64,000 nucleotides of DNA, from positions 62,001 through 126,000 of the forward strand of contig CAJTBF010000008.1 in assembly GCA_910574195.1 (NCBI GenBank), read 5' to 3'. Below, in pieces: positions 28,588 through 36,989 of the stretch. Origin of the DNA: Lachnospiraceae bacterium. GTDB lineage: Bacteria; Bacillota; Clostridia; Lachnospirales; Lachnospiraceae. The translations under genes were made by a program, and so were the position numbers. Numbering within the stretch: position 1 is the stretch's first letter; the number at the start of each line of letters is the position of its first letter. The notes under the pieces are model-generated. The model did no database searches. It had not been told where the DNA came from and worked only from the letters and a program-made list of their open reading frames with translations.

Positions 28588-30720
28588 CTAATAATGAACA
28601 ATGACAGGCGTACCTTCCGGCATCATATTATATAAGGTAGACGCCGCATCATAAGGCATATTGACACACCCGTGAGAACCATATCCACTGGAATACAGAC
28701 TCCCGCCGAATGCCGGCTGCCAGGTTGCGTCGTGAAACCCGATCCCGCTCCAGGTGATACGCATCCAGAAAGCTACGGGTGTCTCATATTCCGGCTTCCC
28801 TGTGGAGGGAACGATCTCACCCACCAGTGTCTTATTCAATGATTTCTCCAAAATGCTAAATACGCCGGGTGTTGTCTCCTTCGCCGGAATCGGAACTCCT
28901 GTCACCACATCCGACTCCATGGCTACCACCCCGTCCACAATATACCACATGTGCTGTACAGCCAAATCCACTTCCGCATAAGTACTGCCCCAATCCTGCG
29001 GCCCATGAGAAGCCGCCGTCTGCCCGACGCAATATGCCGGCTCTTTTGTAATCACTTCGCCGTTTCGAATACTGTTCACCAACGCCGCAAACTCCGTATC
29101 CTCATCGACTCCCCATCCATAGGTTCCACCTGACACTTCCACCGTCCGTCCCTGCGGAGAAGTGATCGTCCGTGTGGTTCCCACCGTATCATACCTCTGT
29201 CCAAACTCTGCCAGCCAGGCCCGTACTGCATCTTCATGGAACGTCACATTCATGTTTTCATCCGCAGTCACCCAATTGGAAATCATTCCCCGGTCCACTA
29301 CAATCGGCTCATCCATCGTATACGTAATGCTTGCCTGCAGATACTTGTTCATCTCATTACACGCATCCTTCACTTCCACAGACTCGGACGTATACTGCGG
29401 CAGCGCATAACATCCCTCCTCTTCCATCTTCAACTCCGGCTGAAATTCAGAAACAGCATCTTTCACTTTCTGGCGCAGAATATCCATATCCACTGCCGTT
29501 CCGGTCACTTCCGGCTCCACCACGAACTGCGTACCGTCAAACTTTGGATACGCCGATGTGGCCGGAATCTGTTCTGCCTTTACCGCCTGCAGATTGTCAA
29601 TCAGGTGATCCAGTGCTTCATGGTCATAGGAGACATCGATCGTTACTTCCGCCGAATTCTTCTTAAAAAACGCCTGGGGCCATAAAAACGCATTCTGCTT
29701 TTCCAGGGCTTTCTTAATATCTTTATTTTCTTCATACTTCAATGAAATATCTTTTCCACTGACCGTATCTGTCTTATTTTCCTTTTCTACGATAGTCAGG
29801 GTATAATCTTCTACCTGCGCACGCATAAACCTTTCCACATCCTCTACGGATTTAGCGGAAAATTCATGTCCGTTGATCTTTGTGTTGATATAGAAATGAC
29901 TGGTAAAAAACAGAGAGACTCCAATATACAGGGCAGACACCACAACCGCAAAAATCCCGGCAGCAATCCCCAGCACCTTTAATCCGGAACGCTTTCCTGA
30001 CTTTCCCTTGCCTTCGCCCGCCGGTCTCTGCTTTTTCTGCGGATTCTTTCTGGAACTACTCCACTGTTCCTCCCGCTTTTTTCTTTCGCCCTTTTGATTG
30101 TCCTTCCGTGCATCTGCTGAAAACTCCTCTGCATCGCTTCTACGCGAATTTGAAGAAGATCTTTCTGCATTGTTCCTGCGTGAATCGGAAGAAGACTTCC
30201 CGGCTCCCCTTTTTCTCTCATCAGCAGAAACTTCTCCGGCCTCCTCCAGCCGTCTGCTTCTTGTTCCCTCTTTCTTCCGTCCTTGCCCTCCCTGTGCCTT
30301 TCCGGCTTTTTTTCCACCGGAAACAGGCTCCTGGGATGCGATCTCCACGGAAGCATCCTCCGTCTTTTTAGGTTTCTTTCCATCTTCTTTTTTCATAATT
30401 TGCTGACCTGGAACCTCCACATCCTTTTTTTCTTCTTTAAATGCTTCCTGCACACCACTTTTCTTTCCGTATCTGCCATCTGCACTTTTCTGCTCTTGTC
30501 TTCGGTTCCCTTCCGGGGCTGCCTCCGCCTTTTTCGGCTGACTTTTGTTCTGTTCCGCCCCTGCTTTCCTCCCGCTGCGTCCTTTTTGCTCTATATCATC
30601 AACTGGATTGTTCCTTTTCTCTTCCGGATGATCCACATCCTCATCCAAAAAATAGTCGTCCAGACTTATTTGTTTTCCCGCGTAAAAATCATCACCGGGC
30701 CTTCCGCTTTTTTCGCTCAT
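28588..30720 (-). CDS. Membrane-anchored L,D-transpeptidase (YkuD) with long charged N-tail
   Basis: Cell-wall enzyme that makes 3-3 cross-links or attaches molecules to peptidoglycan. The first ~245 residues are cytoplasmic, highly charged and repetitive, with recurring SADERK/SSDSRR/SSNSRR-type units. One membrane helix (about 249-272) follows. Outside are peptidoglycan-binding-like domains and a C-terminal YkuD domain with the catalytic motif SHGCVNM (Cys685). Such L,D-transpeptidases are widespread in Clostridia, but a 245-residue disordered cytoplasmic tail is long. GGGGGA precedes the ATG. It has its own promoter (30745-30773) and is divergent from aroC. Confidence 0.9.
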   Translation of the reverse strand: MSEKSGRPGDDFYAGKQISLDDYFLDEDVDHPEEKRNNPVDDIEQKGRSGRKAGAEQNKSQPKKAEAAPEGNRRQEQKSADGRYGKKSGVQEAFKEEKKDVEVPGQQIMKKEDGKKPKKTEDASVEIASQEPVSGGKKAGKAQGGQGRKKEGTRSRRLEEAGEVSADERKRGAGKSSSDSRRNNAERSSSNSRRSDAEEFSADARKDNQKGERKKREEQWSSSRKNPQKKQRPAGEGKGKSGKRSGLKVLGIAAGIFAVVVSALYIGVSLFFTSHFYINTKINGHEFSAKSVEDVERFMRAQVEDYTLTIVEKENKTDTVSGKDISLKYEENKDIKKALEKQNAFLWPQAFFKKNSAEVTIDVSYDHEALDHLIDNLQAVKAEQIPATSAYPKFDGTQFVVEPEVTGTAVDMDILRQKVKDAVSEFQPELKMEEEGCYALPQYTSESVEVKDACNEMNKYLQASITYTMDEPIVVDRGMISNWVTADENMNVTFHEDAVRAWLAEFGQRYDTVGTTRTITSPQGRTVEVSGGTYGWGVDEDTEFAALVNSIRNGEVITKEPAYCVGQTAASHGPQDWGSTYAEVDLAVQHMWYIVDGVVAMESDVVTGVPIPAKETTPGVFSILEKSLNKTLVGEIVPSTGKPEYETPVAFWMRITWSGIGFHDATWQPAFGGSLYSSGYGSHGCVNMPYDAASTLYNMMPEGTPVIVHY

Positions 30721-30744
30721 TTAGTGTTTTTCCCCCATTGAAAA

Positions 30745-30773
30745 TCTATATCTAGTTCTCTACATCCAGACAA
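30745..30773 (-). promoter_or_regulatory. Candidate promoter of the L,D-transpeptidase gene
   Basis: Minus-strand TTGTCT, 17-base spacer, TATAGA, about 25 bases upstream of the start codon. Confidence 0.5.
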
Positions 30774-30873
30774 CATTATATTACGAAACCAAAGGAATGT
30801 ACAGCAAAATCTTCTCTATTCAAAGAAATTAAAGGAAAATTAAGAGATTAGTAATCAAATCGTAAAATAAAGA

Positions 30874-30902
30874 TTGCGAAATAAAATATCCTTTTATATA
30901 AT
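30874..30902 (+). promoter_or_regulatory. Promoter of aroC
   Basis: TTGCGA, 17-base spacer, perfect TATAAT. The predicted transcript starts near 30909, almost at the first base of the stem-loop element that follows. Confidence 0.65.
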
Positions 30903-30912
30903 GTCCTTATGC

Positions 30913-30952
30913 GGAAAACCCGTCACCGGCGGCTTTTCCATATATTATTGCA
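30913..30952 (+). repeat. Intergenic element, GCATACTATGGCA family, copy 3
   Basis: A GGAAAA/TTTTCC stem-loop containing CGTCACCGGCGGC, followed by ATATATTATTGCA. It is a diverged copy of the element at 16839-16877. It lies at the very start of the predicted aroC leader. Confidence 0.55.
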
Positions 30953-31018
30953 TGAACGTTGCCGCCCGGCTTCTCCAAAGCCGGAGCACACAAACGCTTC
31001 TGAAAGGAGAATTTTTCT

Positions 31019-32125
31019 ATGAGTGGTTCCACATTTGGAAATAGATACCGCATTACAACCTGGGGAGAATCCCATGGTCCGGCTATCGGAGTCGTCGTCG
31101 ACGGCTGTCCGGCCGGACTTTCCCTGCTGCCTTCTGATATTCAGGCTTTCCTGGATCGCAGAAAACCCGGGCAAAGTGCCTTCACCACCCAAAGGCAGGA
31201 AAGCGATCAGGTAGAAATCCTGTCCGGCGTCTTCAAAGGGAAGACAACAGGCACTCCCATCTCCCTGCTGGTGCGCAACCAGGATCAGCGTTCCAGGGAT
31301 TACGGAAATCTTGCCTCCGTCTATCGTCCCGGTCATGCAGATTATACATTTACACAAAAGTACGGCTTCCGGGATTATCGGGGCGGCGGACGTTCCTCCG
31401 GGCGGGAGACGATTGGACGTGTTGCGGCAGGCGCCGTTGCCTCGCTGCTCCTGCGGGAACTTGGAATTCGCTGCCTTGCATTTACCAAGGCCATCGGGCC
31501 GATAGAAGTCCCAAAAAATCAATATCATTTCGAGGACATTTCTCAAAACAAACTTTATATGCCCAATCAGATTCTGGCAGCACAGGCCGCCTCCCATCTG
31601 GAAACCGTAATGAAAAATCAGGACTCCTGCGGGGGAGTCATCGAATGTCAGGTTCAAGGGCTTCCGGTCGGAATGGGGGAGCCTGTTTTTGACAAACTGG
31701 ACGCCTGTCTTGCAAAGGCCATCCTCTCCATCGGCGCCGTAAAAGCGGTAGAATTCGGAGACGGCACATATGCCGCACAGCAAAGCGGAAGTCAAAATAA
31801 TGACGCCTTTTATATGGAAAACTCCACTGTGCAGAAAAAAACGAATCATGCCGGAGGAATTCTCGGTGGAATGAGCGACGGCAGTCCTCTGATCCTGAGA
31901 GCTTCCGTCAAACCCACTCCTTCCATCTCCCAGCCACAGCATACCGTTACGGAACAGGGGGAAGATACCACCCTGGTCATCCATGGACGGCACGATCCTG
32001 TTATCGTACCACGTGCCGTCGTGGTCGTAGAGGCTATGACCGCTGTCACTCTGGCGGATCTTCTTCTTCAGAATATGGGCAGTCGTCTGGAACATGTAAA
32101 AAAAGTATATGACCGTTCTCTCTGA
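31019..32125 (+). CDS. aroC: Chorismate synthase
   Basis: Last step of the shikimate pathway, converting EPSP to chorismate with reduced FMN. GESHGPAIG near the N-terminus, RPGHADYTF, the YRGGGRSSGRET motif and the GRHDPVIVPRAV C-terminal motif are present. Length of 368 aa is standard. AAGGAG precedes the ATG. It stands alone on the plus strand, apart from other aro genes, and ends at a strong hairpin. Confidence 0.97.
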   Translation: MSGSTFGNRYRITTWGESHGPAIGVVVDGCPAGLSLLPSDIQAFLDRRKPGQSAFTTQRQESDQVEILSGVFKGKTTGTPISLLVRNQDQRSRDYGNLASVYRPGHADYTFTQKYGFRDYRGGGRSSGRETIGRVAAGAVASLLLRELGIRCLAFTKAIGPIEVPKNQYHFEDISQNKLYMPNQILAAQAASHLETVMKNQDSCGGVIECQVQGLPVGMGEPVFDKLDACLAKAILSIGAVKAVEFGDGTYAAQQSGSQNNDAFYMENSTVQKKTNHAGGILGGMSDGSPLILRASVKPTPSISQPQHTVTEQGEDTTLVIHGRHDPVIVPRAVVVVEAMTAVTLADLLLQNMGSRLEHVKKVYDRSL

Positions 32126-32131
32126 AAGCGG

Positions 32132-32190
32132 AACACCGTACCATATTTACATTCTCTTTTTTCTCTAAATGTAATATATGGTACGGTGTT
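32132..32190. terminator. Bidirectional terminator between aroC and potD
   Basis: Arms of about 22 bases (AACACCGTACCATAT continuing to ACATT, with one bulge) surround a T-rich loop. It lies between two converging genes, six bases after aroC and seven before the potD stop. Its U-tract is weak, but the stem is very stable. Confidence 0.7.
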
Positions 32191-32197
32191 TGGATCT

Positions 32198-33259
32198 TTA
32201 ATCTGCTTTCAGTTTCTTCCAGAGCTCATTCATCAAATCATGAATTTCCGGTTCGGCCTGCACACATACTTCACAGTTTTCTGTGGCGTCCTCTGCCGGA
32301 ACCAGCGCTTCATTCGACTTTTCTTCCTCTGATAAACTTTCAATCACCGCTTCATTCGGTGTGGAATAATAGATATATTCAAAGTTCTTCGCAGCAATAT
32401 CCTCCCGGCAAAGAAAATCCAAAAACTGCTGCGCCGCATCCGGATCCTTACAATTCTTTGAGATCCCCCATGCATCCAGCCATACATTGGAGCCCTCCTT
32501 CGGAATCACATATGTCAAATCTTCATTATACTGATTTCCCAGATAAGCCTCTCCTGAATATACGACCGCCATCACTGCATTTCCTGCAACCACTTCATCC
32601 CGTGCCTCATCCACCAGGTATGCCTGCACGTCCGGCTTCTGTTTTAACAGAAGTTCCTGCGCCTCCCGGAGTTCTTTTTCCTCCCCGGTGTTCAAAGAAT
32701 AACCGAGATATTTCAACGCCACCATATAAGTATCCCGCATACTGTTCTGCATAATGATGTCTCCGGCATACTCCCCACTGAACAGGACCTCCCAACTGTC
32801 CACCGGCTTGCTGACTTTTGTCGTATCGTACAGAATCCCCAATGTTCCCCAAAAGTACGGCACCGTATACCGGTTTTCCGGATCAAACGCCGTGGCCAGT
32901 TCCCAGTATTTATCTCCGATATTTTCTCTATATTCCATGGATGCCGCGTCAATCTCCTGCAGTTCCCCTTCCTCAATCAGTTTTTGCATCATATAATCGG
33001 AAGAACAAAGCAGGTCATACTCTATGGCACCGGACTTATATTTGGTATACATCTCTTCCGGTGTCAGCGCCTCCTCGTATTTGATTTCGATTCCGGTCTC
33101 TTCCGTAAACTGATCCAGAACATCCGGATCCATATATTCCCCATAATTAAACACCGTCAGACTTCCATTTTCCGCTTTCTTCTCTCCGCATCCCACCGTA
33201 CAGATCATGATTCCGGTCAGCATCCCGGCCAGTAATACTCCTGCAATCCTTTTTTTCAT
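32198..33259 (-). CDS. potD: Spermidine/putrescine ABC transporter, substrate-binding lipoprotein
   Basis: Extracellular polyamine-binding protein tethered as a lipoprotein. A signal peptide ends in a lipobox with Cys24 (CTVGC). The mature protein starts like PotD/PotF (LTVFNYGEYMDPDVL) and has the EITYEEA-type lobe (IKYEEALTPEEMY). Length of 353 aa is normal. It is last in the regulator-potA-potB-potC-potD operon, ending at the terminator shared with aroC. Spermidine versus putrescine cannot be decided here. Confidence 0.93.
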   Translation of the reverse strand: MKKRIAGVLLAGMLTGIMICTVGCGEKKAENGSLTVFNYGEYMDPDVLDQFTEETGIEIKYEEALTPEEMYTKYKSGAIEYDLLCSSDYMMQKLIEEGELQEIDAASMEYRENIGDKYWELATAFDPENRYTVPYFWGTLGILYDTTKVSKPVDSWEVLFSGEYAGDIIMQNSMRDTYMVALKYLGYSLNTGEEKELREAQELLLKQKPDVQAYLVDEARDEVVAGNAVMAVVYSGEAYLGNQYNEDLTYVIPKEGSNVWLDAWGISKNCKDPDAAQQFLDFLCREDIAAKNFEYIYYSTPNEAVIESLSEEEKSNEALVPAEDATENCEVCVQAEPEIHDLMNELWKKLKAD

Positions 33260-33319
33260 CCTCTTTTTCCCCTTTCTTCCTGCTGTTTTTCTATGACCAC
33301 AGACAATCTATCTGTTTCT

Positions 33320-34126
33320 TTACAGGTTTTCCACCACATGTGCTCCATCCGACTTTCTTTTCTGCGGCCAATAATTTGCCGCCAGCAAAATCAAAAATAC
33401 AAACACAAATATAATCGTAGACAACGCATACATCTCCGGTTTAATTCCCTTGCGAATTTCCCCGTAAATCATCGTAGATAACGTATTCACACCTGCTCCT
33501 TTGGTGAAATACGTAATCACAAAATCATCCATGGACATCGTGAACGCCATGAAAAAACCAGCCAGTATCCCACTGGCAAGCTGCGGCAGAATCACCCGGA
33601 AAAACGCATACAGCGCGTTCGCTCCCAGATCTCTTGCCGCCTCGTAAAGACTCACATTCATCTGTCGGATTTTTGGCATCACGCTTAGAATGACATACGG
33701 AATATTAAATGTAATATGTGCAAGCAATACACTTCCAAATCCCAGAGGAATAAAATGTACAAACCAAAGCATCAACGCAATCCCTGTCACAATATCCGCA
33801 TTTAAAAGCGGAATATTTGTAAAAATCATCACAATCTGGTAATTCTTCTGCCGCATGGCATGGATCCCTAACGCACCCAGCACCCCGATAAGCGTGGCAA
33901 GCAGTGCGGAAGTAAACGCCAGCGTCAGTGTGGTCACAAGCGCTTCCATAATCTGACCGTTGGAAAACAATTTCTGATACCAGTCAAATGTAAAGCCTCC
34001 CCATGTCACACGGGATCTGGAATTATTGAAAGACAGCATAACCAGTACCAGAATCGGCGCGTACAAAAACAGAATGATCAAACCGATATAACATCTGCTG
34101 CACAGATTTTTTAATCTCTCTACCAT
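33320..34126 (-). CDS. potC: Spermidine/putrescine ABC transporter permease PotC
   Basis: Inner-membrane permease with about six helices. The EAA coupling motif is visible as YEAARDLGANALYAFFRVILP. Length of 268 aa fits PotC/PotI. Its ATG overlaps the end of potB, indicating coupled translation. It pairs with PotB to form the translocation pore energised by PotA. Confidence 0.93.
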   Translation of the reverse strand: MVERLKNLCSRCYIGLIILFLYAPILVLVMLSFNNSRSRVTWGGFTFDWYQKLFSNGQIMEALVTTLTLAFTSALLATLIGVLGALGIHAMRQKNYQIVMIFTNIPLLNADIVTGIALMLWFVHFIPLGFGSVLLAHITFNIPYVILSVMPKIRQMNVSLYEAARDLGANALYAFFRVILPQLASGILAGFFMAFTMSMDDFVITYFTKGAGVNTLSTMIYGEIRKGIKPEMYALSTIIFVFVFLILLAANYWPQKRKSDGAHVVENL

Positions 34127-34956
34127 ATCGCAGATCCTTTCCCTTCCACTTCATTTTTCGTCGTAAACGCCATACTGATCAGCACAAAAATCATCAAGGA
34201 TACCGACAACCCGGAACCCAGATTCCAATTTGCACTTTTCGTAAATTCCTGTTCGATGATATTTCCGATTAACTGCAGCTTCCCTCCCCCCAGTATATCC
34301 GAGATCACAAACGAGGTCATGGAGGGGACAAAAACCATAACAATCCCACTGAGCAATCCCGGAACTGACAATGGGAAAATGATTTTGCGAAACACGGTAA
34401 AACCATTCGCCCCCAAATCTTTTGCCGCCTCAATGATATCCTCGTCAATTTCCGCCACGGCATTAAAAATCGGCAGCACCATGTATGGAAGGTAATCATA
34501 TACCACACCGATCATAATCGCTGCTCCTGTATTGGCCAATTGCAGCGGTTCCATTCCAAGCTTCGCAAGAAGCAGGTTTAGAATCCCATTGTTGGACAGA
34601 ATCATCTGCCATGCCAGAATCCGCAGAATAAAATTCATCCACATCGGAAGAATCAAAATAAACATCGTAAACCCCTGTTTTCCCAGATTCAGGTGCTTAA
34701 GAGCCAACACCAGAGGATACGACAGCAGAATACAAAAAAGGGTACATCCCAGCGCAATTTCCAGAGAAAATACCATCGCTTTCAAATGGATCGGATCAAA
34801 AATCGCACTGATATATTCCAGGGAAAATCCTCCCTCCCGGCCTGTCAACGCATATTTGAAAATCACCCCCAAAGGAATCACGGTAAAACCAATAATCCAG
34901 ACAATATAAGGAGATGAAAGCCATACACGGCTCTTTACGGCACTTCCTTTTTTCAT
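34120..34956 (-). CDS. potB: Spermidine/putrescine ABC transporter permease PotB
   Basis: Second permease of the polyamine importer, about six helices, with the EAA loop IEAAKDLGANGFTVFRKIIF. The start is the ATG at 34954-34956, nine bases from GGAGG; an in-frame ATG at 34980 has no ribosome site. It overlaps potC downstream and follows potA by about 46 bases. Confidence 0.93.
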   Translation of the reverse strand: MKKGSAVKSRVWLSSPYIVWIIGFTVIPLGVIFKYALTGREGGFSLEYISAIFDPIHLKAMVFSLEIALGCTLFCILLSYPLVLALKHLNLGKQGFTMFILILPMWMNFILRILAWQMILSNNGILNLLLAKLGMEPLQLANTGAAIMIGVVYDYLPYMVLPIFNAVAEIDEDIIEAAKDLGANGFTVFRKIIFPLSVPGLLSGIVMVFVPSMTSFVISDILGGGKLQLIGNIIEQEFTKSANWNLGSGLSVSLMIFVLISMAFTTKNEVEGKGSAIW

Positions 34957-35002
34957 TACATGATACCTCCATCTACGCACTCGCTTCTTCCGTCCGGCCG
35001 AT

Positions 35003-36076
35003 TCAGAGATCCTCCTTCACTACTTCCGCATCTTCCGAATGAGGCTTATGCATGATCTGAATATTGTCCGGTAAAATTGTCAGACCAACCATACTGCCGA
35101 TCTGCGCCGGATTCACACTCTGTACAATCCAGTCGTAATGACCTACACGAACCTTAATTTCATAAAAAGCCCCTTTGAAGATGATCGAAACGACCATCCC
35201 TTTCAAGTATCCCTCTTCCTCTTCCACAATCACCAGATCTTCCGGGCGGATCACCACGTCCACCAACTCATTGGTGGCAAAACCGGTATCCACACAGGCA
35301 ATCGGGACGTTCTGAATCTGGACAAGACAATCCTTCTTCATAATCCCGTCAATGATATTACTGTCCCCGATAAAATCTGCCACGAACGCATTCTGCGGCT
35401 CATCGTAAATGCTTTTCGAGGTTCCCATCTGTTGGATAATCCCTTTGTTCATCACCACGATCCGATCCGACATGGTAAGCGCCTCTTCCTGATCATGAGT
35501 TACATACACAAACGTAATCCCCACTTCCCTTTTAATCTTGATCAGCTCCCGCTGCATTCCATGACGCAGTTTCAGATCCAGCGCTCCCAACGGTTCATCC
35601 AAAAGCAGAATTTCCGGCTCATTTACAATCGCGCGCGCTATGGCTACCCGCTGCTGCTGCCCTCCGCTTAAAGAATCCGGCTTTCGGCTCTCATATCCGT
35701 CCATATTCACCAACTTCAATGCATATCGGATCTTATCTTTGATATACTGCTGGCTTTTCTTCTTCAACCGCAGTCCAAATGCAATATTTTCTTCCACACT
35801 CATATGCGGAAACAACGAATATTTCTGAAATACCGTGTTTACATTTCTCTTGTCCGGAGAAAATCCCGTAATATCCTTTCCTTCAAAAAGAACACGTCCT
35901 TCGTCCGGTTTCTCAAACCCGCCGATGATCCGGAGAGTCGTGGACTTTCCGCAGCCGGACGGTCCGAGAAGTGTAATAAATTCATTCCGTCCGATCTCCA
36001 GGTTCAACCGTTCCAATACTTGTTTGCCGTCAAAAGCTTTGCTGACAGAATCCAATTCCAAAATAACGTCTTTCAT
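35003..36076 (-). CDS. potA: Spermidine/putrescine ABC transporter ATP-binding protein
   Basis: ATPase of the polyamine importer. Walker A GPSGCGKST, signature LSGGQQQRVAIARA, Walker B LLLDEPLGALD and H-loop YVTHDQ are intact. A C-terminal TOBE regulatory domain (about 240-345) is present. AAGGAGGAG precedes the ATG at 36074-36076. The regulator gene ends nine bases upstream. Confidence 0.95.
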   Translation of the reverse strand: MKDVILELDSVSKAFDGKQVLERLNLEIGRNEFITLLGPSGCGKSTTLRIIGGFEKPDEGRVLFEGKDITGFSPDKRNVNTVFQKYSLFPHMSVEENIAFGLRLKKKSQQYIKDKIRYALKLVNMDGYESRKPDSLSGGQQQRVAIARAIVNEPEILLLDEPLGALDLKLRHGMQRELIKIKREVGITFVYVTHDQEEALTMSDRIVVMNKGIIQQMGTSKSIYDEPQNAFVADFIGDSNIIDGIMKKDCLVQIQNVPIACVDTGFATNELVDVVIRPEDLVIVEEEEGYLKGMVVSIIFKGAFYEIKVRVGHYDWIVQSVNPAQIGSMVGLTILPDNIQIMHKPHSEDAEVVKEDL

Positions 36077-36085
36077 AACTCCTCC

Positions 36086-36634
36086 TTAAAAGCTCGGGGG
36101 GCTGCTAATCCATAAAATGGTGGAAACCTTTTTAGAAGCCGAACTAATCTTATGTTTTCGATTCGCCGGAAAGATAAAAGAATCTCCTTTCCGCACGCTC
36201 AAAACCTGTTCCCCATAGTGCACCTGAATTTTCCCGTCCAATACGTACCCAAACTCTTCCCCCTCATGAGGCTTATCAACCGGCATGGACTGCCCGGGCT
36301 GAAGGCGTACAAGAATGGGCTCCAGACTTCTGCTCTGTGCCGTTGCAATCAGCCAGATAATACTGTTCCCCTCCTCATCCTCCTTCTCAAAATAATCTTC
36401 CTTCGGAAATACGACCTGCTGCCCGTCCTCTTCATGGAAAAAGTCGGAAAGATTCGTTCCCAGACACTCCACAATATCCAAAAGGGTAGAGATAGAAGGT
36501 GCTGTAAGGCCGCGTTCCAGCTGCGAAATAAATCCCTTCGTCAATTCCGTACGATCGGCAAGTTCTTCCTGCGTCAGTCCATTTTGATTTCGGAGATTCC
36601 GGATTTTTGTTCCAATCTGCTCTTCGATATTCAT
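36086..36634 (-). CDS. XRE-cupin transcriptional regulator of polyamine uptake
   Basis: 182 aa. The N-terminal Cro/C1 helix-turn-helix (about 7-62, NGLTQEELADRTELTKGFIS) is followed by a C-terminal cupin (about 105-180, GEEFGYVLDGKIQVHYG). The architecture is that of PuuR-like regulators. It is the first gene of the pot operon, so it probably senses polyamines and controls its own operon; this is inference from position. Confidence 0.9.
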   Translation of the reverse strand: MNIEEQIGTKIRNLRNQNGLTQEELADRTELTKGFISQLERGLTAPSISTLLDIVECLGTNLSDFFHEEDGQQVVFPKEDYFEKEDEEGNSIIWLIATAQSRSLEPILVRLQPGQSMPVDKPHEGEEFGYVLDGKIQVHYGEQVLSVRKGDSFIFPANRKHKISSASKKVSTILWISSPPSF

Positions 36635-36687
36635 TGTCTATAACTTCCTCTTCTTAGAGTTACTAAACTTTTTATTTACCACAATCA

Positions 36688-36715
36688 ATTATACATATAC
36701 TAAGATAAAAGTCAA
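36688..36715 (-). promoter_or_regulatory. Promoter of the pot operon
   Basis: Minus-strand TTGACT, 16-base spacer, TATAAT, about 55 bases upstream of the regulator start codon. Confidence 0.75.
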
Positions 36716-36760
36716 CTATTATTTGTACTTTTATTGGAAATAAAGTAATTATTCAGCCCA

Positions 36761-36888
36761 GGACTTTGCACTTGCTGCAAAGTCCGTAAGAATGTGTAAA
36801 TCCAGCCAAGGAATCCAGCCCTTTTCTGAAAGCAAACTTTAAATGGGCTGGATTTGTGTAACAGTGAGGCCGAAGGCTAAATTGTTAC
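36761..36888. repeat. Cluster of three hairpins upstream of the pot operon
   Basis: Successive inverted repeats: 36761-36785 (GGACTTTGC/GCAAAGTCC), 36812-36854 (AATCCAGCCC/GGGCTGGATT, with an extra upstream AATCCAGCC copy) and 36858-36888 (GTAACA with GGC inside, ending GGC...TGTTAC). No coding potential. It may be a degenerate repeat cluster or a structured RNA. Confidence 0.5.
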
Positions 36889-36892
36889 GAAA

Positions 36893-36955
36893 TAAAAATC
36901 CGGGACATGGCAGCGATTCTTCTGTCCGCCGCCGTATCCCGGTCTTTCTTTTTAT
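36893..36955. terminator. Terminator after the uridine-kinase-like gene
   Basis: CCGGGA-CAT-GGC pairs with GCC-GTA-TCCCGG. It has ATTTTTATTT on the minus-strand side and TCTTTCTTTTT on the plus-strand side. The minus-strand gene ending at 36990 lies just upstream of it. Confidence 0.75.
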
Positions 36956-36989
36956 GTAACGAATACAGCCTCTTCCTTTTCAGATTTTT

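Noticed and set aside
30923-32095. Long minus-strand frame of about 390 codons opposite aroC
   Set aside because: It is antisense to a fully conserved chorismate synthase and shows no protein-like motifs.
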